In this document: positions 33,822-44,427 of the stretch, piece by piece
How the letters are laid out: every line of letters begins with the position of its first letter
How positions within the stretch are numbered: the first letter of the stretch is position 1
Origin: Deroplatys truncata
Lineage: Eukaryota; Arthropoda; Insecta; Mantodea; Mantidae
NCBI GenBank assembly: GCA_030765065.1
Contig: CM060990.1
Location: forward strand, 216,543,290 to 216,607,289
Direction of reading: 5' to 3'
Length of the DNA stretch: 64,000 bases
Position numbers and translations under genes: made by a program
The notes under the pieces: generated by a model
What the model saw: only the letters and a program-made list of their open reading frames with translations
What the model was told of the DNA's origin: nothing
The model's database searches: none

Positions 33822-33872
33822 AATACCTTTTGAATGAAGATGACTTCGCAGGCTATTCCCAGAAAATTCAAG
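33822..33872 (+). CDS. Inferred host exon, 51 nt
   Basis: The acceptor TTTTTTTTCTATCTCTTATGG...TTATACAG is followed by 51 bases and the donor TTCAAG|GTATGC. Joined to the G left over from the exon ending at 33163 the reading is EYLLNEDDFAGYSQKIQ with no stop, and one base is again left over (phase 1). The agreement of phase with the previous block is the main support. Function unknown. Confidence 0.55.
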
Positions 33873-34099
33873 GTATGCATTTTATTTGTCATGTAAATAT
33901 CTTTAAGGTGCTACCTAAAAGTTTCAGAATTTATAAGTGTTGTGCAACTGAACAATAGTACAAGAAAATGCAGCTAGTTGACACTTCATACATCTCTTAC
34001 AAGTCAGCATACCAAGTGGTTTCATTCTGAGTAGAATCATTTAGTATTTCTAAGCCTTTTTCCATTGTTGCGTGTTGCTTACATTGTGATTTCACAATG

Positions 34100-34902
34100 A
34101 CAGATGTGGGGGAGCAGTGTCTTTGTTTCAAACCCAGGAAAACTGCTGCAGAAACCCATGAAAAGTTAAAGCAAGCATTTGGGGACGATACTCTAGGCCA
34201 GATCCAAACCTAAGAGTGGTTCAAGTGATTTAAAAATGGCCGAACATCGGTTGATGATTGTTGTGGATTTGAGTGTTTTTAAATTTATTCATTGACACTC
34301 TTTTAACTGCTATGATTCTTAGCATCCCATTCTATATTGGGCATGAAACATCGGCAGTTTTGCTCAGAGGCCTCTTTCTCAGGCTTGAGGTTCTTTTACG
34401 TGACGTAAATCTATGACACGGTGCCACTGACTGTACTTCCCTTCTGAAACCTTGGGAACTAGAGGCTGAGTTCTGGATGATTATCATCGGCATTACACCC
34501 AAATGTGTTACTGCTATTTGGGCTGTAAAGGGATTATCCACAAGGAGTTTGTTCCTACTGGTATGGCAGTAAATGCATTGTTCTATTGTGACTTCTTGAG
34601 GCAATTGAGGGAGATCATGATGAGGAAATGTCTGGAAATGTGGTGTATAGACGATTGGTTTCTCCAGGGCAACAATGCAAAGCTGCATGCAGTTTTCAAC
34701 TTGCAAGAATTACTTGGAAAAAAAACAAAATGACAGCTGTTCCTCATCCACCATATTTGCCAGATTTAGCTTTGTGCAACTTCTTTTTGTTCTCCAAGAT
34801 GAAAATCAAGTTGAATGGTCAAAGATTTGAGGCATTTGAGGAAATTCAAGCAAAATCCCAGGAGGCGCCGAGCAAGCCCTCAAAAAAGGACTTCTAAATG
34901 GC
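34100..34902 (+). pseudogene. mariner-3 transposase, degenerate
   Basis: The start reads CFKPRKTAAETHEKLKQAF and FKNGRTSVDD, the N-terminal helix-turn-helix of a mariner. After the SINE the frame continues GIIHKEFVPTGMAVNALFYC and WFLQGNNAKLHAVFN, where the second catalytic Asp is Asn, then VPHPPYLPDLALCNFFLFSK, where the third catalytic residue is also Asn in CNF. Stops and a TGA at 34731-34733 break the frame. Dead copy. Confidence 0.8.
34285..34472 (-). repeat. SINE-1 copy E inside mariner-3
   Basis: The minus strand gives the SINE body and tail, with plus-sense blocks CATTCTATATTGGGCATGAA and GAGGTTCTTTTACGTGACGT and, at the right, GGAACTAGAGGCTGA from the tRNA-like head. Part of the head-body junction is deleted. 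Confidence 0.85.
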
Positions 34903-34910
34903 CTTCAATA

Positions 34911-37332
34911 TAGGGTTGCCAGGTGCCTGGGTTTGGAATGAATTCTCAGGGTATATGGGCCAATGACTTTAATCTATGGGCTTGAATGTGACCTTACTCT
35001 TTAATCATTTTGAATAATTTTGTTTGAATGTTAATTTCTTATTGTTTCTGTTCTTATTCTGACAACTTTTCATTGTTGCATCTGTAATATTCGGCTTGCA
35101 CATTATTAAAGAAACACTGGTAAGTTGCGGCAATGTCTATTTCTTGTGTTCGTTCATTCATTGTCAGTTATCAGTTTACTGGCAATTGTTGGAACACTTG
35201 GATCATGTGTGAATAGACTAACGTTCATAATAGTGAGTAATAACAGTGAAATGTAGAGGTGATATCTAAGTTTGTCCCATGAAGAATGGTTGCAGGACGA
35301 AAATTATAAAGAGTGGTTACAAAAAGTTGATAGTGATGAGTGTATGTGTAAGTGCAGAATATGAGGTATCTCATTTACTGTTAAATATGATGACGTGAAG
35401 GCCGTGAATAAACATTAACAATCAGAAAGACACAAAGTGAATATTATCACACAAAAGAAAAATCAGTCTCTTCTTAAATTCTTGCCAAAACAATTTTCTG
35501 CAGAAGACAACAAAATCACTGCAACAGAATTAACTTTGACTTATGGTGTGAAACACCACCATTCTTACAATTCTCAAGATTGTAGTAATAAGTTATATCC
35601 ATATGTTTTCAGAGACTCTTCTGTAGTAACGAAAGTAAGATGTGGCCGAACTAAAAGTGAGGCAATAGTAAAATATATGCCTCTGGCTTATCCTTAAGAG
35701 AAGCTACTATGCGAATTAAAGCAAAATCTTCAATTTTCATTAGATTCAGATACCTCAAATAAGGGCAATAAAAAACATTACCCGATAGTTGTAACATACT
35801 TCTCCAAAGATAAGGGAAAATGTAACGAAGTTCTTGATTTCTATGAAGATGTAAACGAATTTGCAGAAGGCATTTAAAATAAACTGAAATCTTTTTTATT
35901 GGAAAATGGTTTAACACTGAACAGTGTAGTTTCTTATTCAGCCGACAATGCTTCAGTTAATTTCGATAAACATAATTCTGTCTTGACTAGATTAAAAGAA
36001 GAAAATGCAAAATTAATGAAAGCCAATTGTTGTTGTCATATATTACATAATTGTGCTAAATTTGGATTCAAGTTTCAAAAATATGATGTAGAAAGTCTAG
36101 CTCTTAAAATATATTCAGACTTTTCATCATAAAAAATTCCAAGGAACTAAAAATATTTTGCAAGTTTGCTTACCATGACTTTAGTGAAATATTGCAACAC
36201 ATTGTTGTGCGATGCTTGTCTTTGCAGCCAGCTGTGGAGTGTCTTGTTAAGATGTGGTGAGTTTTAAAGATGTATTATTTAGCATGGGATGAAGAAAAAA
36301 CACACACCCTAATTTAGAAATTTATTAGTTCACAACAAGACTAAATAAACGAGTATTCACTAACACTACCAGAGTGTTTTCTGTATTTTTTAAATGCAAC
36401 TGTACCTGTATTTTCTAAAGCAGTTAGACTTTTGGAAAAAGAAGACATACTTTCTACAGATGTTCACGAGGTTATGTTGGGAATGAAGAAACACATAGAG
36501 GGTCGTAAGGAGGATAAGTTTATGCGTTTGAAGTTAATATGTCTTTAGAACACCTTACAGCAGAAGAAAAGAATATTCTAGTAAAAGAGTGCACACTTGC
36601 TTATGACAGATTATTAAACTATCTTAACATATGGTACAACTTCAGTGGGAATGATAATGTGTATAAAATTGTGTCTGTGCTAGTTTTATGTCAATCAAAA
36701 CTACTTTCATTTAATGACTTGGCCAAAAAAGGGGAAGAAATTGAAAATTAGTTTCGATGGAAACGAACTGTATCGTAAGTTTTCTGTTTTGAAATTAGTA
36801 GTATCAAATCTTGATAGGAAAATAATAATTGTAAAGTGTGGAGTGAGTTTTTTGAAAAAGCAGATGTGCCAAATCTGTTCAAAATAATTAAGCATGTCCT
36901 CGCAATTCCTATCAGTATTGCACACGTTGAACGAGTGTTAAGTGTAATGAGTGCATTATGGTTGGATGCTAGAAACAGAATGTTAATGGAACTTGTGAAA
37001 GCTGAGATTTGTGTTCAGATGAATTTGAAAATAACATGTGAGGATTTCTACAGCATGGTTCTTAAAAACAAGACTCTTCTGAATGCAGCGAGATCCTCAA
37101 AAAAATATGAATAATAAGGTATGTGTTTATAACAGTAATTTTTTACTATTATTTTTATTTAGTTTGGTATAGGTTCAATTGGTGGTGGTGGCAAATTTTT
37201 TATGTTCGTAAAATTTGTGACTGTAATAATAAACAAAAAATCTGTTTAATAATATCTGTCCCCAATTACACAAATATCCGTGGCCCATTGGTTGGTCTCT
37301 GGGTCTGCATCAAGTTCATTCTGGCAACTCTA
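34911..37332 (+). mobile_element. hAT-3 DNA transposon
   Basis: The left end is TAGGGTTGCCAGGTGCC and the right end, read inward, is TAGAGTTGCCAGAATGA. The 8-bp flanks CTTCAATA (34903-34910) and GTTCAATA (37333-37340) match at 7 of 8. The mariner-3 reading resumes right after the duplication. Length is about 2.4 kb. Confidence 0.9.
35275..37114 (+). pseudogene. hAT-3 transposase, degenerate
   Basis: The N-terminus has SHEEWLQDENYKEWLQKVDS followed by CMCKCRI and VKAVNKH...SERHKVN, a zinc-finger pattern (C.C with H...H) seen in a hAT group common in insects and other animals. The middle is shifted and full of stops (NGLTLNSVVSYSADNASVNF carries the conserved SADNA.VNFG-type core). The C-terminal block IPISIAHVERVLSVMSALWL and DARNRMLMELVKAEICVQMN is the hAT dimerisation domain. 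At least five frame breaks are visible. Confidence 0.8.
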
Positions 37333-37608
37333 GTTCAATACTTTGAAACACTGGGAGCAGTGCGTGCACTCACATTTTGAAGGTAATAGTGGTGCATAAG
37401 GTCCAGATATGATGTAAATCCACTTATTGAGGCATTTCAGAAATTTTTGTTTAGCACCTTGTGTATAGTATTTTAGTAAACTTTTCCATGTAATAGGGTA
37501 GTTTGGAGTAGGGGGATTTTCTTGAAAATCGTCATGTTGCATCTTTGAAAGATACTGAATGTAAATAGCAACTTATTGAACATTTCATTTTTTAGTTATG
37601 CTGTTCTC

Positions 37609-37649
37609 ACACACACACGCACACAGATGGTTTTCTAAAAAGGATTTTG

Positions 37650-37718
<69 letters not shown>

Positions 37719-37719
37719 T
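37609..37719. repeat. (CA)n and (ATT)n microsatellites
   Basis: A short CACACACACACGCACACA tract (37609-37626) is followed by about 22 uninterrupted ATT units (37651-37719). Confidence 0.95.
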
Positions 37720-38380
37720 TATACAGGAGGCCTCAAAGCATGTGTTTCAGTAAAATCTTGTTGCTGAATTTTTTGGTGCAATGCAGTACCCTCTATGTAG
37801 TAGGTGTGTGAAGAAGTAAGAAAGTATAAGGAGCTTTACTGGTTACTATGCTAATTTACTTCTTAGTGAACTTATACATTTTCTTTAGCAAACAAGCATA
37901 ACTCTGTATTAATATGAGTCATTCAAATTACACAAATTGCAAGAAACTTTGTCCATCATGCCTTTGATTTCATTGCAATGAAACTGCATTTTGTTGGAAT
38001 GGAAAATGAAATAATTCTTTTATTTAATTAATCTCTCTTTTGATTAGTTTACTAAAGTCAAGCACACTCTGTCAAAAGTCAACATATCTGTGATATGTTT
38101 CATGTGCTATTTGAGATAGGTATGAATTTATATGGTATTACTTGCCAGACACACAATATTTTATTATAAAAATATGCATGTGGTTTATATTTTAAATGTT
38201 TACAATTTGCACAAACCAGTTAATGTTTCAAATATTAACATTAAGCCAGCAAACTGCTTGAAAATTCCAGAAAAATCCTATAAACACTGTGAGGATAATT
38301 TATACAATATCTGAAAAGTATAAAAAAATTAATTAACTTACCAACTTATCTGTAACAAAAAACGTCAGCTAACAACAGTG
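37720..38380. other. Stretch without a gene
   Basis: AT-rich sequence with no recognisable coding or element content. Confidence 0.5.
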
Positions 38381-38387
38381 TTGGGTA

Positions 38388-38495
38388 CTGCCGCCTCTTT
38401 ATCATGCTTGAGTTTCTTTTATGTGCCGTAAATCTACGACATGGAACCACCAGCTTTACTTCTGTTCCGAAGAAAGCCATACTAAGGTTTTTTAA
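38388..38495 (-). repeat. SINE-1 copy F, fragment
   Basis: About 108 bp of the central body, plus sense GCTTGAGTTTCTTTTATGTG through TTCCGAAGAAAGCCATACTA, about 15 percent different from the other copies. Head and tail are missing. Confidence 0.8.
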
Positions 38496-39037
38496 TTTAA
38501 TGAAGGTTTTCCAGATTACTTTATTATGCTTTTTCAAGTATTTTATAAAATAACTGAGAAGACAAGTAATCAGTGGACAAGTAATCAGTGCTAACATTTG
38601 CAATGGGTTACCACGATGCCAAAAGTTGCACTTATAAAATAATGTTTGTATGTGTATATTACCTTTACATTGAAACAATTACTATGAAATCTGGTATACT
38701 GGGTATTCCTTATTTTTGGACTTCTGGGAGCATGGGAACAAGGGTATGAAGTAATAATATGATTAGGGGAGAGCTTCAATGACATTAAAATAGACACCAC
38801 TGGCATCACTAAAGTTGCAAACAAAATCGCAGGACTTCTTATTGACTCATTGCTCTTGCAAACATATTAATAGTACAGTATCATCACTAGATTGCACACC
38901 TCAGCCCCAATGATGCTTGACCTCTCCATGGTACAGCTGGAAAGTGCAAGAGGGAGAAATGTCTTGGTTCAACTGCTTCTGTTATTATAAATGTTGTTCT
39001 GTTATTATAAATGTTGTTTTATAATTTGGCAATGTTA
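38496..39037. other. Stretch without a gene
   Basis: No recognisable coding content. A short tandem repeat TCTGTTATTATAAATGTTGT occurs twice at about 38979-39017. Confidence 0.5.
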
Positions 39038-39107
39038 ACAATCAAGGAAATTATAACTAATATAATTTTCCGGGCTGTTATGCCGTGGTCTGCTGAAGAA
39101 AGATTTC

Positions 39108-39148
39108 CCAGACGTTTCGTCCACAACTGCGGTGGACATCTTCAGTGG
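39108..39148 (-). ncRNA. Hammerhead ribozyme motif, left arm
   Basis: This is the mirror image of the motif at 39923-39963, with identical core bases when read on the minus strand: CTGAAGA, the six-pair stem GTCCAC/GTGGAC, GAAA and CGTC. It lies on the opposite strand from the right copy, so the element would carry one ribozyme on each transcript direction. Confidence 0.7.
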
Positions 39149-39929
39149 CGCGGACGAAGTCCTAGAAACAGCTCTACAATCAAATGGTTATTCAGTCCAA
39201 GAGGTGAGAAGAGCCTGCCGTCCGGCCAAGCCCCGACCGGTTACTCAGGACCAACCCAAAAGCAAGTCCATTGTCTTTCTGCCATATTTCAGAAATGTCA
39301 CTGACCGTATTGAACATATACTTCAACGTCATAACGTCAAAACAGTATTCAAACCTACAAGACAATTAAATAGCCTACTGCGCTCTTCCAAAGACCCCCG
39401 AGATCCCCTGTCATCGGCCGGTGTTTACCGTATTCCTTGTTCCTGTGGTTCAGTGTACATTGGTACCACACAGCGGAGCGCTAACACCAGACTCAGCGAA
39501 CACAAAAGAAACTGCCGCCTGGGCCATAGAGAAAAATCGGCAGTCGCCGAACATGCCATTGAAGCCGAGGGCGAACACATTATTAGATTCCAGGACACCA
39601 ACATTCTTTCCTCCATAAAGCATTACCATACCCGGCTACAACGCGAAGCAATAGAGATTTACAAACATCCCAATAATTTCAATAGGAAAGAAGAAGCATT
39701 GAAACTCAACAGTAACTGGCATCTAGTCATCAAAAACAAGAAAGGTCATACAAAACCGAAAAACACTGCGAGCCAATCAGAAGAGAGCAACAACACAGCC
39801 GGCGCCAGCCCCCTCATACCAGCGGGCCAATCAGCAGAGAGCGTCCACACTATAAAGAGAGCGGCACTAACGGCCAACGCATCAGACGCTGCGATACTTT
39901 CACCGAGAAGACTTCGTCCGCGCCACTGA
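39132..39929 (+). CDS. PLE-1 GIY-YIG endonuclease domain, open frame
   Basis: This uninterrupted frame has no early ATG and begins inside the left arm, so the natural N-terminus and the polymerase are missing. A linker (SKSIVFLPYFRNVTDRIEHI, then RHNVKTVFKPTRQLNSLL) leads to the endonuclease: AGVYRIPCSCGSVYIGTTQR holds the GIY and YIG motifs, and RLSEHKRNCR and KSAVAEHAIEAEGEHIIRF give the conserved Arg, His and Glu-containing blocks. AIEIYKHPNNFNRKEEALKL is the usual PLE ending. In complete elements this domain nicks the target for insertion. No stop or shift was found, which suggests a recent insertion. Confidence 0.9.
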   Translation: MDIFSGADEVLETALQSNGYSVQEVRRACRPAKPRPVTQDQPKSKSIVFLPYFRNVTDRIEHILQRHNVKTVFKPTRQLNSLLRSSKDPRDPLSSAGVYRIPCSCGSVYIGTTQRSANTRLSEHKRNCRLGHREKSAVAEHAIEAEGEHIIRFQDTNILSSIKHYHTRLQREAIEIYKHPNNFNRKEEALKLNSNWHLVIKNKKGHTKPKNTASQSEESNNTAGASPLIPAGQSAESVHTIKRAALTANASDAAILSPRRLRPRH

Positions 39930-39963
39930 AGATGTCCACCGCAGTTGTGGACGAAACGTCTGG
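39923..39963 (+). ncRNA. Hammerhead ribozyme motif, right arm
   Basis: The core is complete: CCA (stem I), CTGAAGA (39926-39932, the CUGANGA box), stem II GTCCAC (39934-39939) with a 7-base loop and GTGGAC (39947-39952), GAAA (39953-39956), then a two-pair stem III from AC/GT, the cleavage base C (39960), and TGG (39961-39963) closing stem I. Penelope-like elements are known to carry such minimal type I ribozymes with very short stem III, which are thought to work best as dimers. Confidence 0.8.
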
Positions 39964-40065
39964 GAAATCTTTCTTCAGAGACCACGGCATAACAGCCCAG
40001 AAAATTATATTAGTTATAATTGTGACACCGGCCGTGAAAGCCTACGTTCTTACAATCAAGGAAAT

Positions 40066-40555
40066 GTAAAAAGATAACTAAGAAAATTAAAGGCTTCATA
40101 TGAAAAAAGGTGGAAAGGGAAAGAAATAATTGAACACCCAGTGTAACATATTCCTTATTTAGTTTCCACTGAGAGAATAGCCTCTAATTATGGCATTTTA
40201 GTTACTCCCTAAAAGGGGGAGGGAGGTTATGATGTTGGTCATATTCAGAACCTCTAAATAAATATCTCACTCACTGAATTTTTTGAAAACTGTTACCTAA
40301 TAGAAGTTAAGAAGCCTAATTTTTCTGGCCAGTTTTATTTTCAAAATGTTGGTATAATGAATATTCAAGGACTTACACAATTTTTCATCATTATTTGGCT
40401 AAATAAACTAATTGTTTGGTAAATGCTGGTGCTTTCCAGACAATATGAAAAATGATATACTTCCAAATGCCTTAAAGGCCTCTCAAATGGTAGAATTCAA
40501 GACCTGATTGGTAGAAGTTACTGGGCTGTAGGTTTTATTTGAGGTTTTTTTTTCC
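40066..40555. other. Stretch without a gene
   Basis: AT-rich sequence without recognisable content. Confidence 0.5.
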
Positions 40556-40559
40556 TCAG

Positions 40560-41075
40560 TTCTAAGGATGAATATTGTGACTGTGCATGCAGCACTACCT
40601 GTGTGGCTGCCCTGTCAGCTCTGGGACATGGATGGGGCTGCCTGTCAGAACATTAGTGAGTGCAGAAACTATAGAACAACAGCGAGTGTGGAATTAAAAG
40701 CCCCTTTATGTGCTGCTTGCTTGTTCCGGAACTTTCGTTTCGGCATGTTCTATTAGGATCTTGTTCTTGAAAGTTCCTTTTTGTATGCGAGGCTTACATA
40801 AGGGACTGCTGTCTGCCAGGACAGTCAGTCAAGTGTTGAATTCAGTTGGTTAGAAGTGAAAGTGCAAGTGGACAGTGCAGTTTTAACTCAGCAGCCAGTT
40901 GTGAGTCATGCAGTTCAGCAGTTCAATTGTGATTTGATTTGACGGATCAGTTGTGTTATATTCTGAGTGTGTACGCACATGCACACTCCTCCCCCCCCAC
41001 ACACACACAGAGTAAATGTGTGTACATGCCGTGCATGTGCTTTTAACAGGCATGATGGAAAAGAGGGAAAGGGAG
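40560..41075 (+). other. GC-richer block, possible solo LTR or exon
   Basis: Behind a strong acceptor-like TTTTTTTTTCCTCAG an open frame runs MNIVTVHAALPVWLPCQL to an ATTA|GTGAGT donor at 40655; it would enter and leave in phase 1, compatible with the exon ending at 33872. However, the following DNA (a TACATAAGG-like box, then CAGGACAGTCAGTCAAG, then a leader-like stretch) looks like the promoter and transcribed part of an LTR. I cannot decide between the two. A C-run followed by (CA)n lies at 40988-41009. Confidence 0.3.
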
Positions 41076-41765
41076 AAAAAGTGAGACCTTTGCTATAAAT
41101 GGAATAATGCAAGCATATGCTATGGACTTTGCTATTCAGTAATAGAAACTTAATTTGCTGCTGTTAACATTTCTGTTATAGAAGTAGTAAAAGTACAGGA
41201 CTAATTAAAGCATTAGAGCTAATACTTGAAAGAATTTAAAGTGTTTAAAGTAAACACAAATTAATCTAAAATTAGGATCTGTAAAAAGGTACAAAGCTCT
41301 CAGAATCAACTAGAAAAAATGGCTAGAGGTTAGTGTAACTGAGGCAGTGAGGAATTTTGTCTACTTGTTGGGCAAAACTAAACAGCAATGGAAGTTGTAC
41401 AGACAGAAGAAAAATGCACTTGTTCTAGGAAAATTATCCATAACTGTCATAACAGTGTGTTTAAGAAAAATTTCAAATATGAAAGCAAACTGATTTACAA
41501 TCCTTGTTAGTACAGTAGCATAAAAATTTAGGTATGGGATAGAAGTTCTTGGTGTTGATGGAAAGTGGGAAAAATTAATCATACTATGCTTTTCAAATTG
41601 ACTTTGGTATTAAATAAAGGAAATTATGGAGCCACATAGCAGAATTGAAAAGAGCTGGAAGGAAATATATAGTAGCAAAATTAAAATTGAATTAAAACCA
41701 TTTTAGTTGGAACAACTATAGTGAAACATTTAATTAAACCACTGATGGAATTGAACATGAAAGGG
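41076..41765. other. Stretch without a gene
   Basis: AT-rich sequence with no recognisable product on either strand. Confidence 0.5.
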
Positions 41766-41769
41766 AAGA

Positions 41770-42745
41770 TTGAAAGTCTGCACATCTTTCTGAAAAAAAC
41801 AAACATTTGTTTCTCAACGTAATCTCCTTTGAGCTCAATACATTTGGTTCAGGAAGATCCTAATTTTTATTTCCTCAGCAAAATGTTCTGTATAACTGTG
41901 CATAATACTCATTTATACCTCAAATGACCTCTCATTCAACAAAAATTGGAACCTGAAAAAACTCTCATAATGCCAAATCTGGAATAGGTTGGATGATGAT
42001 TAATGCAAAGCCCATCTCATGCATTTTCGTCATTGCAATGGATGATGTGTGAGCTAGTGCATTATTTTTGTCAAAGAGCACTTTTTTGCTTGCAAGTCTT
42101 GGGTGCTTCTGCTTCAGCTCACTTTTTAGATGGTCTAGTAATGGTGCATAATAGCAGCCAGTCACTGGTTTATCCTTTAACAAATAGTTAGTCATTATGA
42201 TACTATGAGTCCCAAAATGCAGTTACTTTTTCTTCTGACAAAAGCAGCATTTACTTTTTTTTGGTACACTTTCACCTTCACTGGCCCACTATTTGGATTG
42301 CTGTTTTGTTTCTGACCTGTAATGGTTAATCCAGTTTTGTCTACAGTCACGACAATGTTATGCCTTTGAATTATCCTGCAACAACTTTGAAATGCCCTTC
42401 CTTGAGTGCTTTTGGTCTGGAGTCAACAAATTCAGCACCCACAATGCACTAAACTTCTTCATGTGCATAACTTCATGCAGGATATTATGCACCTATTCAT
42501 ATGAGATGCCTACCATCTCAGCAATCTCAGAAATCTTAATGTGGTGGTGTTCTATAACAATACTCTGAATTTTGTCCACCATTTCTTCAGAAAACACCTC
42601 ATTTGGACATCTGGACTGTGCAGCATCTGCAATGCTTGCACAGCCACATTTAAATTCATTTAACCAATAGTAAATGGTCTTGAGTGCTTGCATCCTCAGC
42701 TACTTGTCAACTGGCGGACTTCCTAATTGAATTGTTCTTCCATGG
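41770..42745 (-). pseudogene. mariner-4 transposase remnant
   Basis: On the minus strand, LKTIYYWLNEFKCGCASIAD and IEHHHIKISEIAEMVGIS are the N-terminal helix-turn-helix part, and DKPVTGCYYAPLLDHLKSEL and KVLFDKNNALAHTSSIAMTK come from the catalytic part. The second catalytic Asp is Asn (KNNA). The last codons read CIELKGDYVEKQM, the mariner C-terminus. The first catalytic block and the PD of the third are damaged, and no terminal repeats were found. Confidence 0.85.
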
Positions 42746-43220
42746 TGACCCTGGTTCATCAAATGCCCATCAGGATCACCACAGAAGGACAAGGCATCCA
42801 GGAAGTTTGGCAGTTGACAAATAGTTGAGGATGTGAACAAGAGCCTGTGAAACATATTCTGCATAAAATTAACATAAATGAAACTAGAAGTGATTAGTCA
42901 ACTTTATCACTAATTTAATTGTTAAAACATTGACATACAGCCACATCACTGGAGGATGGGGATGTTGTCAAGGACTTCTTAACAGCATAAACAAGCATAC
43001 AAAACAACTTCTCTTGGAGAGGCAGCTTATCTAGTACAAGACAGTGGCTTTATTATTAGGGAGAGAGAAGCATTGACTTATGCATGTTTGGCATAAGGAT
43101 TAGAAAACGGAGAGAAAGTTGGTTGCTCCCAGCAAAGTAAATAATAATAAAAAGAGAAGAGGAAAATAGAAAATGAAATATTCAGGAATTGAGCAAATTA
43201 CAGCATGATCTTTCATTGTC
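42746..43220. other. Stretch without a gene
   Basis: No recognisable content. Confidence 0.45.
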
Positions 43221-43232
43221 AACTTAACCAAT

Positions 43233-43474
43233 AAATAAAAATTAAATTGAGTTTTATTCAGGGATGCTCTTTAACTGCTGTGGTCCTTAGCATGTATATT
43301 GGGCATGAAAGACTGGAAATTTTGCTCAGAGGCCTCTTTATTAGGCTTGAGGTTCTTTTACGTGCTGTAAATTTATGACACGGAACCACTGACTCTACTT
43401 CCCTTCTGAAGGAAGTCATGCTAAGGATTTTTACACCCGAAAAAAATCCATTGCCCTCCGCTGGGTTTGAACCC
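43233..43474 (-). repeat. SINE-1 copy C
   Basis: 242 bp of body, tail and part of the head, flanked by an 11-bp target duplication ACTTAACCAAT (43222-43232 and 43475-43485). The head is cut inside the B box (plus sense GGGTTTGAACCC), so the copy is slightly 5'-truncated. Confidence 0.9.
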
Positions 43475-43777
43475 ACTTAACCAATGACCTGACACTCATG
43501 GTTATGGATTTTGCTCATTTTGGGGTTATACTTACTTCATCTTGAGTTATAAATAAAATATTTGTTTCAACAATTTTCAGCCTTACATTTTTGAGCTATG
43601 GCTTATAAGATTTAAAAAATTCTAAAAAAAATTTGCACACAAATTCATCTTAAAATCCTTACAGCTCAGGCTCTAATGGCCCTAGATATGTGGTTGAGGT
43701 CTGAGTATAAAGCTTATGCAGGAAATGTGATTTGCAACACAACATGTTTTGGTAAAAAAGAAAAATCAACCATTTTG

Positions 43778-43832
43778 AAAAATGTATATTTTGAATTTCT
43801 AAAAAAATGTATATTTTGAATTCCTAAAAAAA
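43778..43832. repeat. Short tandem duplication
   Basis: A unit AAATGTATATTTTGAATT plus A-run is present twice, about 26 bp apart. Confidence 0.7.
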
Positions 43833-44427
43833 AATCAGCAAAGTCTATGTTTTTTAAATAACTATAGAATATTTATCAATGTTTTGTTAGTGTATAGTGA
43901 AAATTTCAAGGTGGGGTCTCAATTGGATCATACTTTAATTCTAATACAGTGTATACAATAATCATAAGGGGCATGTTATCCTAAATCTAATTACATTTGT
44001 AGACAGATTACTTACTTACAAGGTATAAGCCTTAAATTTCTTCAGTACTATTTGGTTTACCTTGTCCATCTGCTTGTGGAATAGAAGATGAGTATGGTGA
44101 GTTGATGTTTGTGGATCCAGCTTGCACGATATGGGGCTTGCTGAAATGGTCAGGAATCAAGTTTTTGAGGATGGGCAAACAATTCTGCGGGTCCAGCAGG
44201 ATGTAGGAAGAAAATTGTCACTTTTGTTCCTTCTTCAACTGAAAGGACACATCCTATGACCATTGTTTGTCATATAAGAATGCCACAAAATCAGTTATCT
44301 GATGTTCAAATGGAACCTGGTCAACATTGTCATTGAGCAGTCTCATTGAGTGGACCATACTTTTTTCAGGTGCTGAAAAACTTTTGGCCTGCAGTTTTTC
44401 TGGACATAAAGGGACAAAGGCATGGTA

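Larger units (their letters stand above)
34085..37400 (+). mobile_element. mariner-3, split by a SINE and a hAT
   Basis: Mariner coding pieces lie at about 34085-34265, 34473-34902 and 37341-37380 on the plus strand, separated by SINE copy E and by hAT-3. The C-terminal end after the hAT (KHWEQCVHSHFEGN in shifted frame) matches the usual W..C....G.YFEGD ending. Terminal repeats are not recognisable. Confidence 0.75.
39038..40065 (+). mobile_element. PLE-1, Penelope-like element with inverted flanks
   Basis: The element (39052-40051, 1000 bp) is bounded by a perfect 14-bp target duplication ACAATCAAGGAAAT (39038-39051 and 40052-40065). Arms of about 110 bp (39052-39161 and 39910-40020) are inverted copies of each other, and a 31-bp tail (TGTGACACCGGCCGTGAAAG...) follows the right arm. 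The core encodes the C-terminal half of a Penelope-like protein. The polymerase is absent, so this is a 5'-truncated copy of the kind PLEs often form, with a reversed terminal repeat in front. Confidence 0.9.

Noticed and set aside
37651..37719. CRISPR-like or regulatory array
   Set aside because: It is an uninterrupted ATT microsatellite without spacers.
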